Assembly (NCBI RefSeq): GCF_042654345.1
Contig: NZ_JBHSGB010000010.1
Span: 124,001 to 188,000 of the forward strand
Length of the DNA: 64,000 bases
Direction of reading: 5' to 3'
DNA from: Pararheinheimera marina
Lineage (GTDB): Bacteria > Pseudomonadota > Gammaproteobacteria > Enterobacterales > Alteromonadaceae
A program made the translations under genes and the position numbers. The notes beneath the pieces are model-generated. The model ran no database searches and was not told where the DNA came from. It saw nothing but the letters and a program-made list of their open reading frames with translations. Positions within the stretch are counted from its first letter, which is position 1, and each line of letters starts with the position of its first letter. Of the stretch, positions 42,964-52,561 are shown one piece after another.

Positions 42964-44124
42964 CTAAGAACCAGCCTTTTTCTGTAACCAGCTGACCGGA
43001 TTAATGGCGCTGCCTTTTTGCCGGATCTCAAAATAAAGGCCACTTTGGGTTTGACCTCCGCTGGCACCGACTAAAGCAACAGCTTCACCGGCAAGGACTG
43101 CGTCGCCGGGTTTCTTCAGCAGAGCCTGGTTGTGACCATACAGACTCATGATGCCGCTGCCGTGGTCGACAATAATTACCCAGCCATAGCCTTTTAACCA
43201 GTCGGCGTACAACACCTGCCCGGCGGCAACCGTTTTCACTTGGGTGCCTTCAGCGGCGGCTATCAGGATGCCGCGCGAGCTGACACCCGCCAGGCGCTGT
43301 TCACCATAGCTTTGCAGAATGTCGCCGCGCACAGGCCAGGGCAGGTTGCCTTTGGTTTTTGGAATATCCAGCCGTTGTTTGGCGGCAAGCGCGGCCGCTT
43401 TCAGCTTGCTCAGGGTGCTTTGCAGACTTTGCTCGTTCTGCTTCAGGTAATCCAGTTGCTGCTTGTTGCTGACCAGGAAGGCCTGTATTTTCTTCACTGA
43501 CGCCTGTTGACTGACCCGAGCCTGTTGTAAATCCGTTTGTTGTTCTTCCAATTCACGCTGAGCCTGCTGTTGTTGCTCTGTGCGAACCTGCAACTCTTGT
43601 TGCACTTGCTTCAGTTCTGTTGCCGTGGTCGACAACCCTGTTAAGGCAGTGGTGCGTGCTTTATTCAGGTACTGGTAATAGGTCAGTACCCGTTCCAGTT
43701 GCTGTTGGTCGTTCAGGTTTAACAGCAACTTGCTGTAGTCATGCTGGCCTGCGACAAAAGCCCCGCGCAATTGCTGACTGAGCAATGACTTCTGTCGTTC
43801 AAATTCCTGTTGTAACTGCTGCTGTTGCAATTCAAGTTGTTGCTGCTGTTGATTCAGCTCCGCCAGGCGCTGTTGGCTGCTGCGAAGTGCCGCGGCCAGT
43901 TTCGCCAACGACTGGTCAGCTGATTTCAGCAACTCCTGTGCTTTGCTAAACGCTTGTTGCTGCTGCTTCAGCTCTTTTTCGGTTTGCTGGATTTGATCCT
44001 TCAGCTGGTTGAGCTCTTGTTGCACTTCTTGTTGCTGCTGGGCAGCAGCAGGTGCAAGCAAACCAAAGCAACACAGCAGAGCCAGGCTCTGCTGTGTCAT
44101 TGCATGTCGAAAGGATTTTTGCAT
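42964..44124 (-). CDS. envC: murein hydrolase activator EnvC
   Basis: A 386-residue periplasmic protein: signal peptide (about 1-28), a long glutamine-rich coiled coil (about 30-245), and a C-terminal LytM domain (about 260-383). The LytM zinc ligands are degenerate (SRGILI instead of HxGxD, LYFEI instead of LHFE), as in EnvC, which activates amidases AmiA/AmiB rather than cutting murein. FtsEX, encoded at 37940-39597, controls it in E. coli. The start codon overlaps the gpmI stop (TGATG), indicating coupling. Confidence 0.94.
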   Translation of the reverse strand: MQKSFRHAMTQQSLALLCCFGLLAPAAAQQQQEVQQELNQLKDQIQQTEKELKQQQQAFSKAQELLKSADQSLAKLAAALRSSQQRLAELNQQQQQLELQQQQLQQEFERQKSLLSQQLRGAFVAGQHDYSKLLLNLNDQQQLERVLTYYQYLNKARTTALTGLSTTATELKQVQQELQVRTEQQQQAQRELEEQQTDLQQARVSQQASVKKIQAFLVSNKQQLDYLKQNEQSLQSTLSKLKAAALAAKQRLDIPKTKGNLPWPVRGDILQSYGEQRLAGVSSRGILIAAAEGTQVKTVAAGQVLYADWLKGYGWVIIVDHGSGIMSLYGHNQALLKKPGDAVLAGEAVALVGASGGQTQSGLYFEIRQKGSAINPVSWLQKKAGS

Positions 44125-45665
44125 CAGTGGGTTTTCATCAACACTTTGCCAGTCATTTCTGCCGGCACCGGCATGCCCATCAGATGCAACATGGTTGGAG
44201 CTATGTCACTTAAAATGCCACCCTGCGTCACTTCGGCTGCGCGGCCAACGTAAATCAACGGCACAGGGTCGCTGGTATGAGCGGTATGGGCCTGACCAGA
44301 TTCAGGGTCCATCATCTGCTCGGCATTGCCGTGGTCTGCGGTGATCAAGCATTCACCACCGACTTGCTGCAGTGCTTCCACCACCCGGCCGATGCAGTGG
44401 TCTACCGCTTCAACCGCAGCAATGGCGGCGTCCAGCACGCCAGTATGGCCCACCATGTCGCCATTCGGGTAGTTACAGATAATCACATCAAACTCGCCGC
44501 CCTGAATAGCACCAACCAGCTTGTCGGTCAGTTCAGTAGAGCTCATCTCAGGCTGCAAATCATAGGTTGCTACTTTGGGTGACTCGACCAGAATGCGTTG
44601 TTCGCCGTCAAACAACTCTTCGCGGCCACCACTGAAGAAGAAGGTGACGTGAGCGTATTTTTCAGTCTCGGAAATCCGCAGCTGGGTTTTCTGATGTTTG
44701 GCCAGCCACTCACCCAATACGTTATTCAGGCTCTCAGGCGGGTAGGCACAAGGCGCTTTGATATCGGCAGCGTATTCCGTCAGCATCACAAAGCGGCTGA
44801 GGGCAGGGGTCTTGCTGCGGACAAAGCCATTAAAGTTCGCGTCAGTAAAAGCGCGGCTGAACTGGCGGGCACGGTCGGCACGGAAGTTCATAAAAATCAG
44901 GCTGTCGCCGTCGTTCATGCTGACCACCTGGCCTGTCGGGGTCAGAATGGCGGTGGCTTTAACGAATTCGTCGTTTTCGTCACGGTTGTATGCATTGTGC
45001 AGCGCGGCAACGGCGCTGTCGGCCTGAAAATCAGCTTTGCCTTGCGTCAGCAGGTCGTAGGCGGCCTGCACCCGATCCCAGCGTTTGTCGCGGTCCATCG
45101 CATAATAACGGCCAATTACAGACGCAATCTGACCGGTGCCAATGGCTTTAAAGTGAGCTTCAACCCGCGCCAATGATGCTTCAGCACTGCGGGGAGGCGT
45201 ATCACGGCCATCCAGAAAGGCGTGCAGGTAAATCTGGCTGGCACCTTGCTGTTTGGCCAGGTCAATCATCGCAATTAAATGATCTTCATGGCTATGCACG
45301 CCACCTGGCGACAGCAAGCCCATAATATGCACCGCTTTACCCGCCTGAACAGCCGCCTGACAGGCGTCGGTCAACACAGGGTTTTCAAAAAAGTCACCGT
45401 CGCTGATTGATTTGGTGATGCGGGTAAAGTCCTGATACACCACCCGGCCAGAGCCCAGGTTGACGTGGCCGACTTCAGAATTACCCATCTGACCGTCCGG
45501 CAGACCCACGTCCATGCCAGAACCGGAGATCAGGGTATGAGGGTAGCTGGCCCAGAGTTTATCCATCACTGGGGTGCGGGCCTGCACTATAGCATTATAG
45601 TCCCGCTCCTCGCGGTAACCCCATCCATCCAGAATAATTAACACTAAAGGTTTTTTCTGCGCCAT
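44124..45665 (-). CDS. gpmI: 2,3-bisphosphoglycerate-independent phosphoglycerate mutase
   Basis: A 513-residue manganese-dependent glycolytic enzyme interconverting 3- and 2-phosphoglycerate. Landmarks: LVLIILDGWGYRE, the active serine in GQMGNSEVGHVNLGSGR, HAFLDGRDTPP, FMNFRADRARQ, and the metal site TADHGNAEQM. Length is that of E. coli GpmM (514). ATG 45665 with agcaggt upstream is preferred to the open extension to 45698. It heads the operon with envC and yibQ. Confidence 0.97.
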   Translation of the reverse strand: MAQKKPLVLIILDGWGYREERDYNAIVQARTPVMDKLWASYPHTLISGSGMDVGLPDGQMGNSEVGHVNLGSGRVVYQDFTRITKSISDGDFFENPVLTDACQAAVQAGKAVHIMGLLSPGGVHSHEDHLIAMIDLAKQQGASQIYLHAFLDGRDTPPRSAEASLARVEAHFKAIGTGQIASVIGRYYAMDRDKRWDRVQAAYDLLTQGKADFQADSAVAALHNAYNRDENDEFVKATAILTPTGQVVSMNDGDSLIFMNFRADRARQFSRAFTDANFNGFVRSKTPALSRFVMLTEYAADIKAPCAYPPESLNNVLGEWLAKHQKTQLRISETEKYAHVTFFFSGGREELFDGEQRILVESPKVATYDLQPEMSSTELTDKLVGAIQGGEFDVIICNYPNGDMVGHTGVLDAAIAAVEAVDHCIGRVVEALQQVGGECLITADHGNAEQMMDPESGQAHTAHTSDPVPLIYVGRAAEVTQGGILSDIAPTMLHLMGMPVPAEMTGKVLMKTH

Positions 45666-45830
45666 ACCTGCTCTCCGCAACCGACTGTTCTGCATCATCT
45701 AATCTGGCTATCTTACCCTGTTTTATCGGTGAAAACAGTGCTGGAATAGTACACAAGGGAGTCCAGGGCTGTAATCCGGTCTGAAACTGGGTATACTCGG
45801 GCCCGTTTTCCGCTAACCAGATGGCTCTTT

Positions 45831-46259
45831 ATGCAGCAATATATCGACTTTTTATCGAATCATCCCTACCTGACGGCGGCCTGGGTCGTTTTGTTTCTGG
45901 CGCTGGTTGTCAGCTGGATGAAATCTTTAACCTCTAAAATCAAACAAATCAGCCCGACTGAACTGACGATGCTGGTCAACCGTAAAGATGCCACTGTGCT
46001 GGATATCCGCTCAGACGCAGATTTCCGCAAAGGCCATATCACCGGTGCCCGTAACATTACCGCCAGCCAAATTCAGGCGGCGGGCTTGCCTGGTCTTGAA
46101 AACCAGAAAGACAACCCCATTATTGTGGTGTGTCAGGCCGGCATGTCAGCACAAGGTGTGGCAGACAGCCTGAATAAACAAGGCTTCAGCCAGGTATTTG
46201 TGTTACAGGGCGGGATGAATAGCTGGACAGGTGCGAACCTGCCGCTGGTGAAGAAATAA
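45831..46259 (+). CDS. yibN: rhodanese-like membrane-anchored protein (YibN)
   Basis: A 142-residue protein: one N-terminal helix (about 15-31) and a rhodanese domain with the cysteine loop CQAGMSAQGVAD and the ending VFVLQGGMNSW. It is likely a sulfurtransferase facing the cytoplasm. First gene of the conserved yibN-grxC-secB-gpsA operon, divergent from gpmI. Confidence 0.92.
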   Translation: MQQYIDFLSNHPYLTAAWVVLFLALVVSWMKSLTSKIKQISPTELTMLVNRKDATVLDIRSDADFRKGHITGARNITASQIQAAGLPGLENQKDNPIIVVCQAGMSAQGVADSLNKQGFSQVFVLQGGMNSWTGANLPLVKK

Positions 46260-46269
46260 CGAGGTACAG

Positions 46270-46527
46270 ATGGCAAACGTCACTATTTACACTAAAGACT
46301 ATTGTCCTTATTGTGTCCGCGCAAAGTCGCTACTCAGCAGCAAAGGCGTGCAGTTTGAAGAGATTCAGATTGACCGTCAGCCTGAGCGCCGGCCGGAAAT
46401 GATTGAGCGTGCCAACGGCCGTACTACAGTGCCACAAATTTTTATTGGTGACCGCCACGTTGGCGGTTGTGACGACCTGGTTGCGCTGGACGCAGCAGGT
46501 GGTCTGGATGCGCTGTTAAGCGCCTGA
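46270..46527 (+). CDS. grxC: glutaredoxin 3
   Basis: An 85-residue dithiol glutaredoxin. The active site CPYC is at residues 12-15, TVPQIFIGD holds the cis-proline, and HVGGCDDLVAL is the glutathione-binding end. It reduces protein disulfides with glutathione. Second in the operon, 10 nt after yibN. Confidence 0.97.
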   Translation: MANVTIYTKDYCPYCVRAKSLLSSKGVQFEEIQIDRQPERRPEMIERANGRTTVPQIFIGDRHVGGCDDLVALDAAGGLDALLSA

Positions 46528-46556
46528 AATAGATTAAGAATAACTAAGGATTTATC

Positions 46557-47045
46557 ATGTCAGAACAACAAGCCAACGGCGTAGCTACTGAACAATTTGC
46601 CATTCAGCGTATTTATGTAAAAGACGTTTCTTTTGAAGCGCCTCTGGCTCCGGCAATTTTCCGTAAAGAATGGCAACCTGCGGTTCAGCTGGATTTAGAC
46701 ACCCGCAGCGAAAAGCTGGATGACGGTAGTTTTGAAGTGGTGCTGTCACTGACCGTGACTGCCCGTTTAGGTGAAGAAGTGGCCTTCCTGTGTGAAGTGC
46801 AGCAAGCCGGTATTTTCGCTCTGCCAGCAGTGGAAGAGGAAGTTCAAATGGCACATATGCTGGCTTCGTTCTGCCCGAACATCCTGTTCCCTTATGCCCG
46901 TGAAGCTGTGGCCAGCCTGGTGAACCGTGGTACTTTCCCACAACTGAACCTGTCACCTGTTAATTTTGATGCTCTGTTTGCCCAATATCTGCAGAAACGC
47001 CAGGCAGAAGCGCAGGCCCAACAGGGCGCAGTGACGCATTCGTAA
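46557..47045 (+). CDS. secB: protein-export chaperone SecB
   Basis: A 162-residue cytoplasmic tetrameric chaperone that holds precursor proteins unfolded and delivers them to SecA. Recognisable blocks are FAIQRIYVKDVSFEAPLAP, FLCEVQQAGIF, and CPNILFPYAREAVASLV followed by FPQLNLSPVNFDALF. The start at 46557 follows aagga. The stop codon directly abuts the gpsA ATG. Confidence 0.97.
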   Translation: MSEQQANGVATEQFAIQRIYVKDVSFEAPLAPAIFRKEWQPAVQLDLDTRSEKLDDGSFEVVLSLTVTARLGEEVAFLCEVQQAGIFALPAVEEEVQMAHMLASFCPNILFPYAREAVASLVNRGTFPQLNLSPVNFDALFAQYLQKRQAEAQAQQGAVTHS

Positions 47046-48044
47046 ATGAAAGCGGCTATCGCTGTTTTAGGGGCGGGCTCTTACGGGACCGCCCTTGCTA
47101 TTTCTCTGGCCCGTAATGGCAATCCAACCCTGTTATGGGGGCGGAATGCCGATGATATTGCGCAGATGGCCAGCGACAGAACCAATCAGCGCTATCTGCC
47201 GGATATCCGCTTGCCGGATGCGCTGGTGGTCAGTGCCGATTTAGCTGAAACTGTCCGTTCCTGCCGCGATATTTTAGTGGTGGTGCCAAGCCACGCCTTT
47301 GCTCAAACCCTGCAACAGATCAAACCTTATTTACAGCCTGATGCCCGGGTGGCCTGGGCCACTAAAGGCCTGGAGCCGGAAACAGGCCGGTTGCTGCAGG
47401 ATGTGGCCAAAGAGATCCTCGGTGAGCAAGTGTCGCTGGCGGTGCTGTCAGGCCCGACTTTTGCAAAAGAGCTGGCCAAAGGGCTGCCGACCGCCATTTC
47501 ATTGTCGTCCACAGACCCAGAGTTTATTAAGACTTTGTCCGATCAGCTACACTGCACCAAAACCTTCCGGGTTTATACCAACCCTGATTTTATCGGAGTG
47601 CAGCTTGGTGGCGCGGTGAAAAATGTGATTGCTATAGGGGCCGGTATGGCCGACGGCATTGGCTTTGGTGCCAACGCCCGTACGGCGCTGATCACCAGAG
47701 GCCTGACCGAAATGTGTCGGCTTGGCTGCGCTTTGGGTGCCAAAAAAGAAACCTTTATGGGCATGGCTGGTTTGGGTGATTTGGTGCTCACCTGCACTGA
47801 CAATCAGTCGCGTAATCGCCGTTTTGGTCTGTTGCTGGGCGAAGGTCAGTCAGTTGAGCAGGCCATGAGTCAGATTGGTCAGGTGGTCGAAGGCTACCGC
47901 AATGCCAAAGAGGTATTCAATCTGGCAGCCCGTGTCGGGGTGGAAATGCCGATTACCGAACAAATCTACCAGGTGTTGTACCAGGGCAAAGATGCCAAAC
48001 TGGCGGCACTTGATTTGCTGGGGCGTGAAAAGCGCGACGAGTAA
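47046..48044 (+). CDS. gpsA: glycerol-3-phosphate dehydrogenase [NAD(P)+]
   Basis: A 332-residue enzyme that makes sn-glycerol 3-phosphate for phospholipids. The dinucleotide fold is GAGSYGTALAISLARNG, followed by LSGPTFAKELAKGLPTA, the catalytic lysine region GGAVKNVIAIGAGM, and GLGDLVLTC. It starts without a gap after secB, implying coupled translation. Last gene of the operon, followed by a terminator. Confidence 0.97.
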   Translation: MKAAIAVLGAGSYGTALAISLARNGNPTLLWGRNADDIAQMASDRTNQRYLPDIRLPDALVVSADLAETVRSCRDILVVVPSHAFAQTLQQIKPYLQPDARVAWATKGLEPETGRLLQDVAKEILGEQVSLAVLSGPTFAKELAKGLPTAISLSSTDPEFIKTLSDQLHCTKTFRVYTNPDFIGVQLGGAVKNVIAIGAGMADGIGFGANARTALITRGLTEMCRLGCALGAKKETFMGMAGLGDLVLTCTDNQSRNRRFGLLLGEGQSVEQAMSQIGQVVEGYRNAKEVFNLAARVGVEMPITEQIYQVLYQGKDAKLAALDLLGREKRDE

Positions 48045-48066
48045 ACCAGAGTTCTGGTTCAGATAA

Positions 48067-48091
48067 AAAGGCGTAGGAGACTACGCCTTTT
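48067..48091 (+). terminator. terminator after gpsA
   Basis: aaaggcgtag and ctacgccttt pair around gaga, followed by TTCTGTTTCTT. It overlaps the last codons of the convergent GGDEF/EAL gene (stop at 48081-48083). Confidence 0.82.
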
Positions 48092-51000
48092 CTGTTTCTT
48101 TCTGCAGCAACAGGCTAACTTGCTCCGGGCTTGCCGGGGCGCTGAACAGATAACCTTGCGCCACTTCACAGCCCATTACATGTAGCAGGTAAGCCTGCAT
48201 CTCAGTTTCGACGCCTTCGGCCACTATCGCGATATTCAGGTAACCAGCCAGCCGGATAATGGTGGAGGTGATGTTGCGGTCTTGCTCTGAGCTGTCCATG
48301 TCTTTAACAAAAGCACGGTCAATTTTCAGCGTATCGATTGGGAAGCGTTTCAGATAGCCCAAAGACGAATAGCCGGTGCCAAAGTCATCCAGTGCCAGCG
48401 TAAAGCCCAGTGCTTTTAACTGATGCATCATCTGCAGACAATGTTCAGCATCCCGCATCATGGCGGTTTCAGTGATTTCCAGCTCAATAAATTGGGCATC
48501 CACACCATGCAAGCGCAACTGCTGGCCTAAAAAGTCAGGCAAGTCTTTTTGTTGCAACTGCTGCACCGACAAGTTCACGGCGACGCGGCCGCGCATCACA
48601 CCTTGTTGTTGCCAGAGGCGGATTTGCGCGCAGACCTGGCTGAACACCAGCCGGTCCAGCTGAATAATCACGCCATTTTCTTCGGCAATCGGAATAAAAA
48701 CGGCCGGCGATACCAGACCGCGCTGCGGGTTTTGCCAGCGGCACAAGGCTTCGAAACCGACAATCTGGTTTTGACTGATGTTGTATTTTGGCTGGTACAA
48801 CACATGGAATTCCTGCTGATTCAGGCCACGCCATAAATCGCTTTCCAACGCCAGGTACTCAGGGGTGCGCTGCAGCATTTTATCGTTGAAAAACTGTGCA
48901 TTATTTCGTCCCATATGTTTGGCATGGTGCAATGCGGTGTCGGCGCTGCGCAGCAACGAATCACTGGCTTCGCCGTCAGCCGGATACACGGCAATGCCCA
49001 CACTGGCGGTCTGTGTGACTTGCAGTTCAGCCAGTTGCAGCGGCTCCCGTATTTGTAGCAGCAACTGATTCGCCAGCCGGTTTAATAACGCGTCAAACTG
49101 CTCAGTGTAAAAATGGGAAGGCACCAGGATGGCGAATTCATCAATGCCGGTTTTGGCCAGGATATAACCGGCCGGCAGTTGTTGTTGTAAGCGGGCGGCA
49201 ACCAATTGCAGTAGCTGATTACCTTGCTGATGGCCCAGCGAGTCGTTGATTTTAGCGAATCGGTCCAGATCAAGCAGTATTACGGCGAACTGCGGGAAGC
49301 GGCTATTACAACTGCTGATCGCCCGCTCCAGGTGTTCCAGAAACAAGGAGCGGTTCGGTAATTGGGTCAGGGCGTCACGGGTACTGAGTTTACGCAGTTC
49401 TTTTTCATTGAGTTTACGGTTGGTCACATCAGAGAATATGCCAAGGTACAGCTCGTCTTTACCTGCTCCTGTGGGGGATAGCAGCGTAATGGCTAATGAC
49501 ACGGCAATCCGGTCACCATTGGCTTTTTGACTCCAGACTTCGCCACGCCAGAACTGAAACTGCTGCAACTGCTCACGGATGCTTTTCAGTAATTCGGTCT
49601 GGTGGCCCTGGGCGGTAAACAGCGGCATCACCCTGCCTTCAATAGTCCCCTGCGGATAGCCAGTGATCTGAGTGAAGGCCTGGTTTACTTTCTGGATTTG
49701 CAGCTCCTGATCGGCCAGCCAGACGGCGTCCTGCGTGTTGTTAAACAGTGAGCCAATGAGTAACTGTTGCTCATTGGTGCTGGCCAGATGTTGTTGGTAG
49801 CGCCGTACCCGCCACAACACAAAACATAACGTGACAGCGGAGCACAGCAGCAGCAGGCCAAGCCAAATGGTCGGCAGATTCAGGTACCGCTGCAGTTGCA
49901 GCTGGTACTGAGCCGCCTGCTGCCAGTGAATGCCGTCATAGCTGGCTTCCAGCTTCAGTTGATGTGAGCCTGAAGCAGGTAAGTCCAGGACAAACTGTTG
50001 CGTCGGGTAATCCAGCAACCGCGCGGGTTCTTGGTCCAGTTGGTAGCGGAAATACTGCCATTGTTTGCCTGCCGTCGGGTAGTGGCTGAGTTGCCAGCGG
50101 CTGCTGCTGCCTTTGCTGTCCAGACGAAGCTCGTTGCCATGACGGCGTAAATGCTGGCCCGGGTCTGCAATCAGCTGCAAGCGCACCGGATTGACGGGCA
50201 GTCTGGCTGAGTCCTGACCCGGCACAACCTGGTAACTAGCCTGATTGGTCCGCAGTCGCAGCCCGCCTTGCGGCGACAGCCAGGGAGCTGCGGTAAAAAA
50301 CTCACCTTCATTCAACGTCCAGCTTGGGTTGGAGCCCGTGTTGGCTGAAAAGAGTTGCAGTTTGTCCTGACTGACCAGCCAGAGCTGATCGGGTTTGGAC
50401 CAGAATTGCTGTGTTTGTGGTGGCACTGCCAGTTTCGATTGCTGGCGCAGTACCAGCGCTTGTTCATCTGGTTTAAAATTAACTAAGCTGCCGGTCAGCA
50501 GTAATTCCAGTTGCCGGTCTCCTGCGCGCATCGCAATCAGCTGACTGAGTGCAGGGCAGCTCTGCATTCCGCACTCGGCGGACCAGCGACTTAATTCCTG
50601 TGCGGACAGGTCGTACAAATACAATTGGTCATGACCGGCCAGCCAGAGCTGATGCTGGTTCAGGCTAAGAAAATACCAGCCGGCGTTTTGTTGAATTAAT
50701 TCAGGTGCCTGCCCCAATACGTTCAGTAACCATAAGCCTTTTTCGTCAACAAACCATAAGCCAGCCGTCCCAGGTTGCAAGGCGCGGATACGCTGCGGCA
50801 GTACTTGCCACTGCGGCTGTTCCGGGGTCTTGAACCATAACTGCTGGCTGGTAAGGAACCAGGGGTTGTTTTGTTGCACACCAGCCTGTTCAGCCTGGCT
50901 GGCCTCTGCCGGGGCCTGCCATTGTTGATCTGCGTTGCCCAGTACACCTTGTTGCCACACCAGTGTTGAAGCGGGCAGTTGCAGCTGCGCATCCGGTTGT

Positions 51001-51911
51001 GCATCAAGCGCGCTTTGACTGGCCAGCGCGATATTGCCGGCCGGATCGCTTAACCATAAATTCTGGTGCCGGTCGGCAAAGAGCCCGGACCAGTTTTTTT
51101 GCAGGCGTTGATGCTGCCATTGCTGCTGATCTGGCTGGTACAGACTGAGGCGGTTGGCTTGCAATAACCAGAGCTGACCCAGGCTATCGAGCTGTAGCTG
51201 GCTGGCGGCGAATGGTTGTTCAGCGGCGATCGGCTGCAGCTGGCTGTGCTGCCACAGGTAAAGTTGCTTTTGTGGGCTGAGTAACCACAGTTGCTGGTCT
51301 GGACCGGCCTGCAACAACGGCATGCCCTGAAACGGCAGGCTAATGCGTTGCCAGCTTTGACTGGCCAGTGAAAACTGCTGCAATCCTTCCTGATTCCACA
51401 GCCAGAGTGCATCCTGGTGGACACTGGCCTGTAACCAGGGCGCTGCAGTTGGCGGGTTTTGCCACAGCAGGGTGGGGGCCTGTTGGCCGGCTGGCCAGCT
51501 CCACAGGCTGTGGCTGGTCAGGATCAGCCTGGATTGCGCCGTGGACCAAAGCCGCAGAATTGGGAAATCGGCTTGCCACAACTCCCGGAATTGCCCGGTG
51601 GAAGGTTGAAACTGCCACAGATCCCGTTTATCAGCCAGCCAGAGCAAGTCGGCACCGGCCTGACCTAAGGCGGTTAAGGGGTGGTGCAACGCTGGCGGCA
51701 GCGCGACACTGTGCTGCAGATGGCCATCAAACTGATGCAATTGACTGCTGGTGGTCCACCAGAGGTAACCATCTGTGTCCTGACTGAACAGCTGAGCTCT
51801 CAGGTGCTGATTGTCTCTGGCCTGCACCATAGGTTGGATAGAGATGTAAGCCTGAACCTGCAGGCTGAGCATCCATACACAACAGACGCAGAATTTTGTC
51901 CAGGCTGACAT
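48081..51911 (-). CDS. propeller-PAS-GGDEF-EAL membrane protein, probable c-di-GMP phosphodiesterase
   Basis: A 1276-residue protein. A signal peptide (about 1-21) leads to a periplasmic region of Trp/Leu-rich repeats (about 25-560) like the two-component-regulator beta-propeller, then a Y_Y_Y-like segment (about 590-672), a transmembrane helix (680-700), PAS (718-830), GGDEF (840-1005) and EAL (1030-1265). The GGDEF signature is degenerate, TGIDEF at 921-926, so cyclase activity is unlikely. The EAL half is intact: FEALCRW at 1053-1059, NLSVQQL, ELEITET, DDFGTGYSS, AEGVET. It probably degrades c-di-GMP in response to a periplasmic ligand. Confidence 0.9.
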   Translation of the reverse strand: MSAWTKFCVCCVWMLSLQVQAYISIQPMVQARDNQHLRAQLFSQDTDGYLWWTTSSQLHQFDGHLQHSVALPPALHHPLTALGQAGADLLWLADKRDLWQFQPSTGQFRELWQADFPILRLWSTAQSRLILTSHSLWSWPAGQQAPTLLWQNPPTAAPWLQASVHQDALWLWNQEGLQQFSLASQSWQRISLPFQGMPLLQAGPDQQLWLLSPQKQLYLWQHSQLQPIAAEQPFAASQLQLDSLGQLWLLQANRLSLYQPDQQQWQHQRLQKNWSGLFADRHQNLWLSDPAGNIALASQSALDAQPDAQLQLPASTLVWQQGVLGNADQQWQAPAEASQAEQAGVQQNNPWFLTSQQLWFKTPEQPQWQVLPQRIRALQPGTAGLWFVDEKGLWLLNVLGQAPELIQQNAGWYFLSLNQHQLWLAGHDQLYLYDLSAQELSRWSAECGMQSCPALSQLIAMRAGDRQLELLLTGSLVNFKPDEQALVLRQQSKLAVPPQTQQFWSKPDQLWLVSQDKLQLFSANTGSNPSWTLNEGEFFTAAPWLSPQGGLRLRTNQASYQVVPGQDSARLPVNPVRLQLIADPGQHLRRHGNELRLDSKGSSSRWQLSHYPTAGKQWQYFRYQLDQEPARLLDYPTQQFVLDLPASGSHQLKLEASYDGIHWQQAAQYQLQLQRYLNLPTIWLGLLLLCSAVTLCFVLWRVRRYQQHLASTNEQQLLIGSLFNNTQDAVWLADQELQIQKVNQAFTQITGYPQGTIEGRVMPLFTAQGHQTELLKSIREQLQQFQFWRGEVWSQKANGDRIAVSLAITLLSPTGAGKDELYLGIFSDVTNRKLNEKELRKLSTRDALTQLPNRSLFLEHLERAISSCNSRFPQFAVILLDLDRFAKINDSLGHQQGNQLLQLVAARLQQQLPAGYILAKTGIDEFAILVPSHFYTEQFDALLNRLANQLLLQIREPLQLAELQVTQTASVGIAVYPADGEASDSLLRSADTALHHAKHMGRNNAQFFNDKMLQRTPEYLALESDLWRGLNQQEFHVLYQPKYNISQNQIVGFEALCRWQNPQRGLVSPAVFIPIAEENGVIIQLDRLVFSQVCAQIRLWQQQGVMRGRVAVNLSVQQLQQKDLPDFLGQQLRLHGVDAQFIELEITETAMMRDAEHCLQMMHQLKALGFTLALDDFGTGYSSLGYLKRFPIDTLKIDRAFVKDMDSSEQDRNITSTIIRLAGYLNIAIVAEGVETEMQAYLLHVMGCEVAQGYLFSAPASPEQVSLLLQKETEKA

Positions 51912-52014
51912 AAACTCATTCCTTTGCTCTTACGCAAAAAACAACTAAAAATCAGAATGCTAAACGCACACTATAGCCATAACTAAGGTTTGCAGGCAAA
52001 CCCGGTTCGGCCGG

Positions 52015-52479
52015 TTAGACGGAGCCCTCGTACCCAAGCTGACGCCAGGATTCGTAGACAAAAACAGAAACCGCGTTCGACAGGTTCATCGAACGGCTAT
52101 CTGGTGCCATTGGAATGCGCAACCAATGTTCCAGTGGCAGGCTTTCACGGACTTCAACCGGCAGGCCACGGCTCTCCGGGCCAAACATCAATACATCACC
52201 AGCCTGGTAACTGACGTCTGAATGATGGCGTTGGCCTTTGGTGGTGCAGGCAAACAGGCGCTTGGGTTGCACTTTGTCCAGAAAGGCCTGATAGTTGGCA
52301 TGACGTTGTACCGAAGCAAACTCATGATAATCCAGACCGGCCCGACGGATCCGCTTGTCGTCCCAGGCGAAACCCAAAGGTTCAATCAGATGCAATCTGT
52401 AACCCGTATTGGCACAAAGCCGGATGATGTTGCCGGTATTGGGGGGAATTTCAGGCTCGTACAACACAATATCAAGCAT
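52015..52479 (-). CDS. trmL: tRNA (cytidine(34)-2-prime-O)-methyltransferase
   Basis: A 154-residue SPOUT-class enzyme that methylates the wobble ribose of two leucine tRNAs. Landmarks are LYEPEIPPNTGNIIRLCANTG near the start, LFGPE-like LMFGPESRGLP, and IPMAPDSRSMNLSNAVSVFVYE, which forms the SAM-binding knot. ATG 52479 begins the conserved MLDIVLYEPEI; the extension to 52503 is not needed. Confidence 0.96.
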   Translation of the reverse strand: MLDIVLYEPEIPPNTGNIIRLCANTGYRLHLIEPLGFAWDDKRIRRAGLDYHEFASVQRHANYQAFLDKVQPKRLFACTTKGQRHHSDVSYQAGDVLMFGPESRGLPVEVRESLPLEHWLRIPMAPDSRSMNLSNAVSVFVYESWRQLGYEGSV

Positions 52480-52561
52480 CAAAGACTCCAGAAGGCCAGA
52501 CAAAGGCCGCAGAGTGTAGCAATTTTCATATCGGGTGCCTATCCGCCACCAAGAGGATCCT

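Noticed and set aside
44598..45176. Plus-strand open frame of 192 codons
   Set aside because: Antisense to gpmI, which is fully conserved on the other strand.
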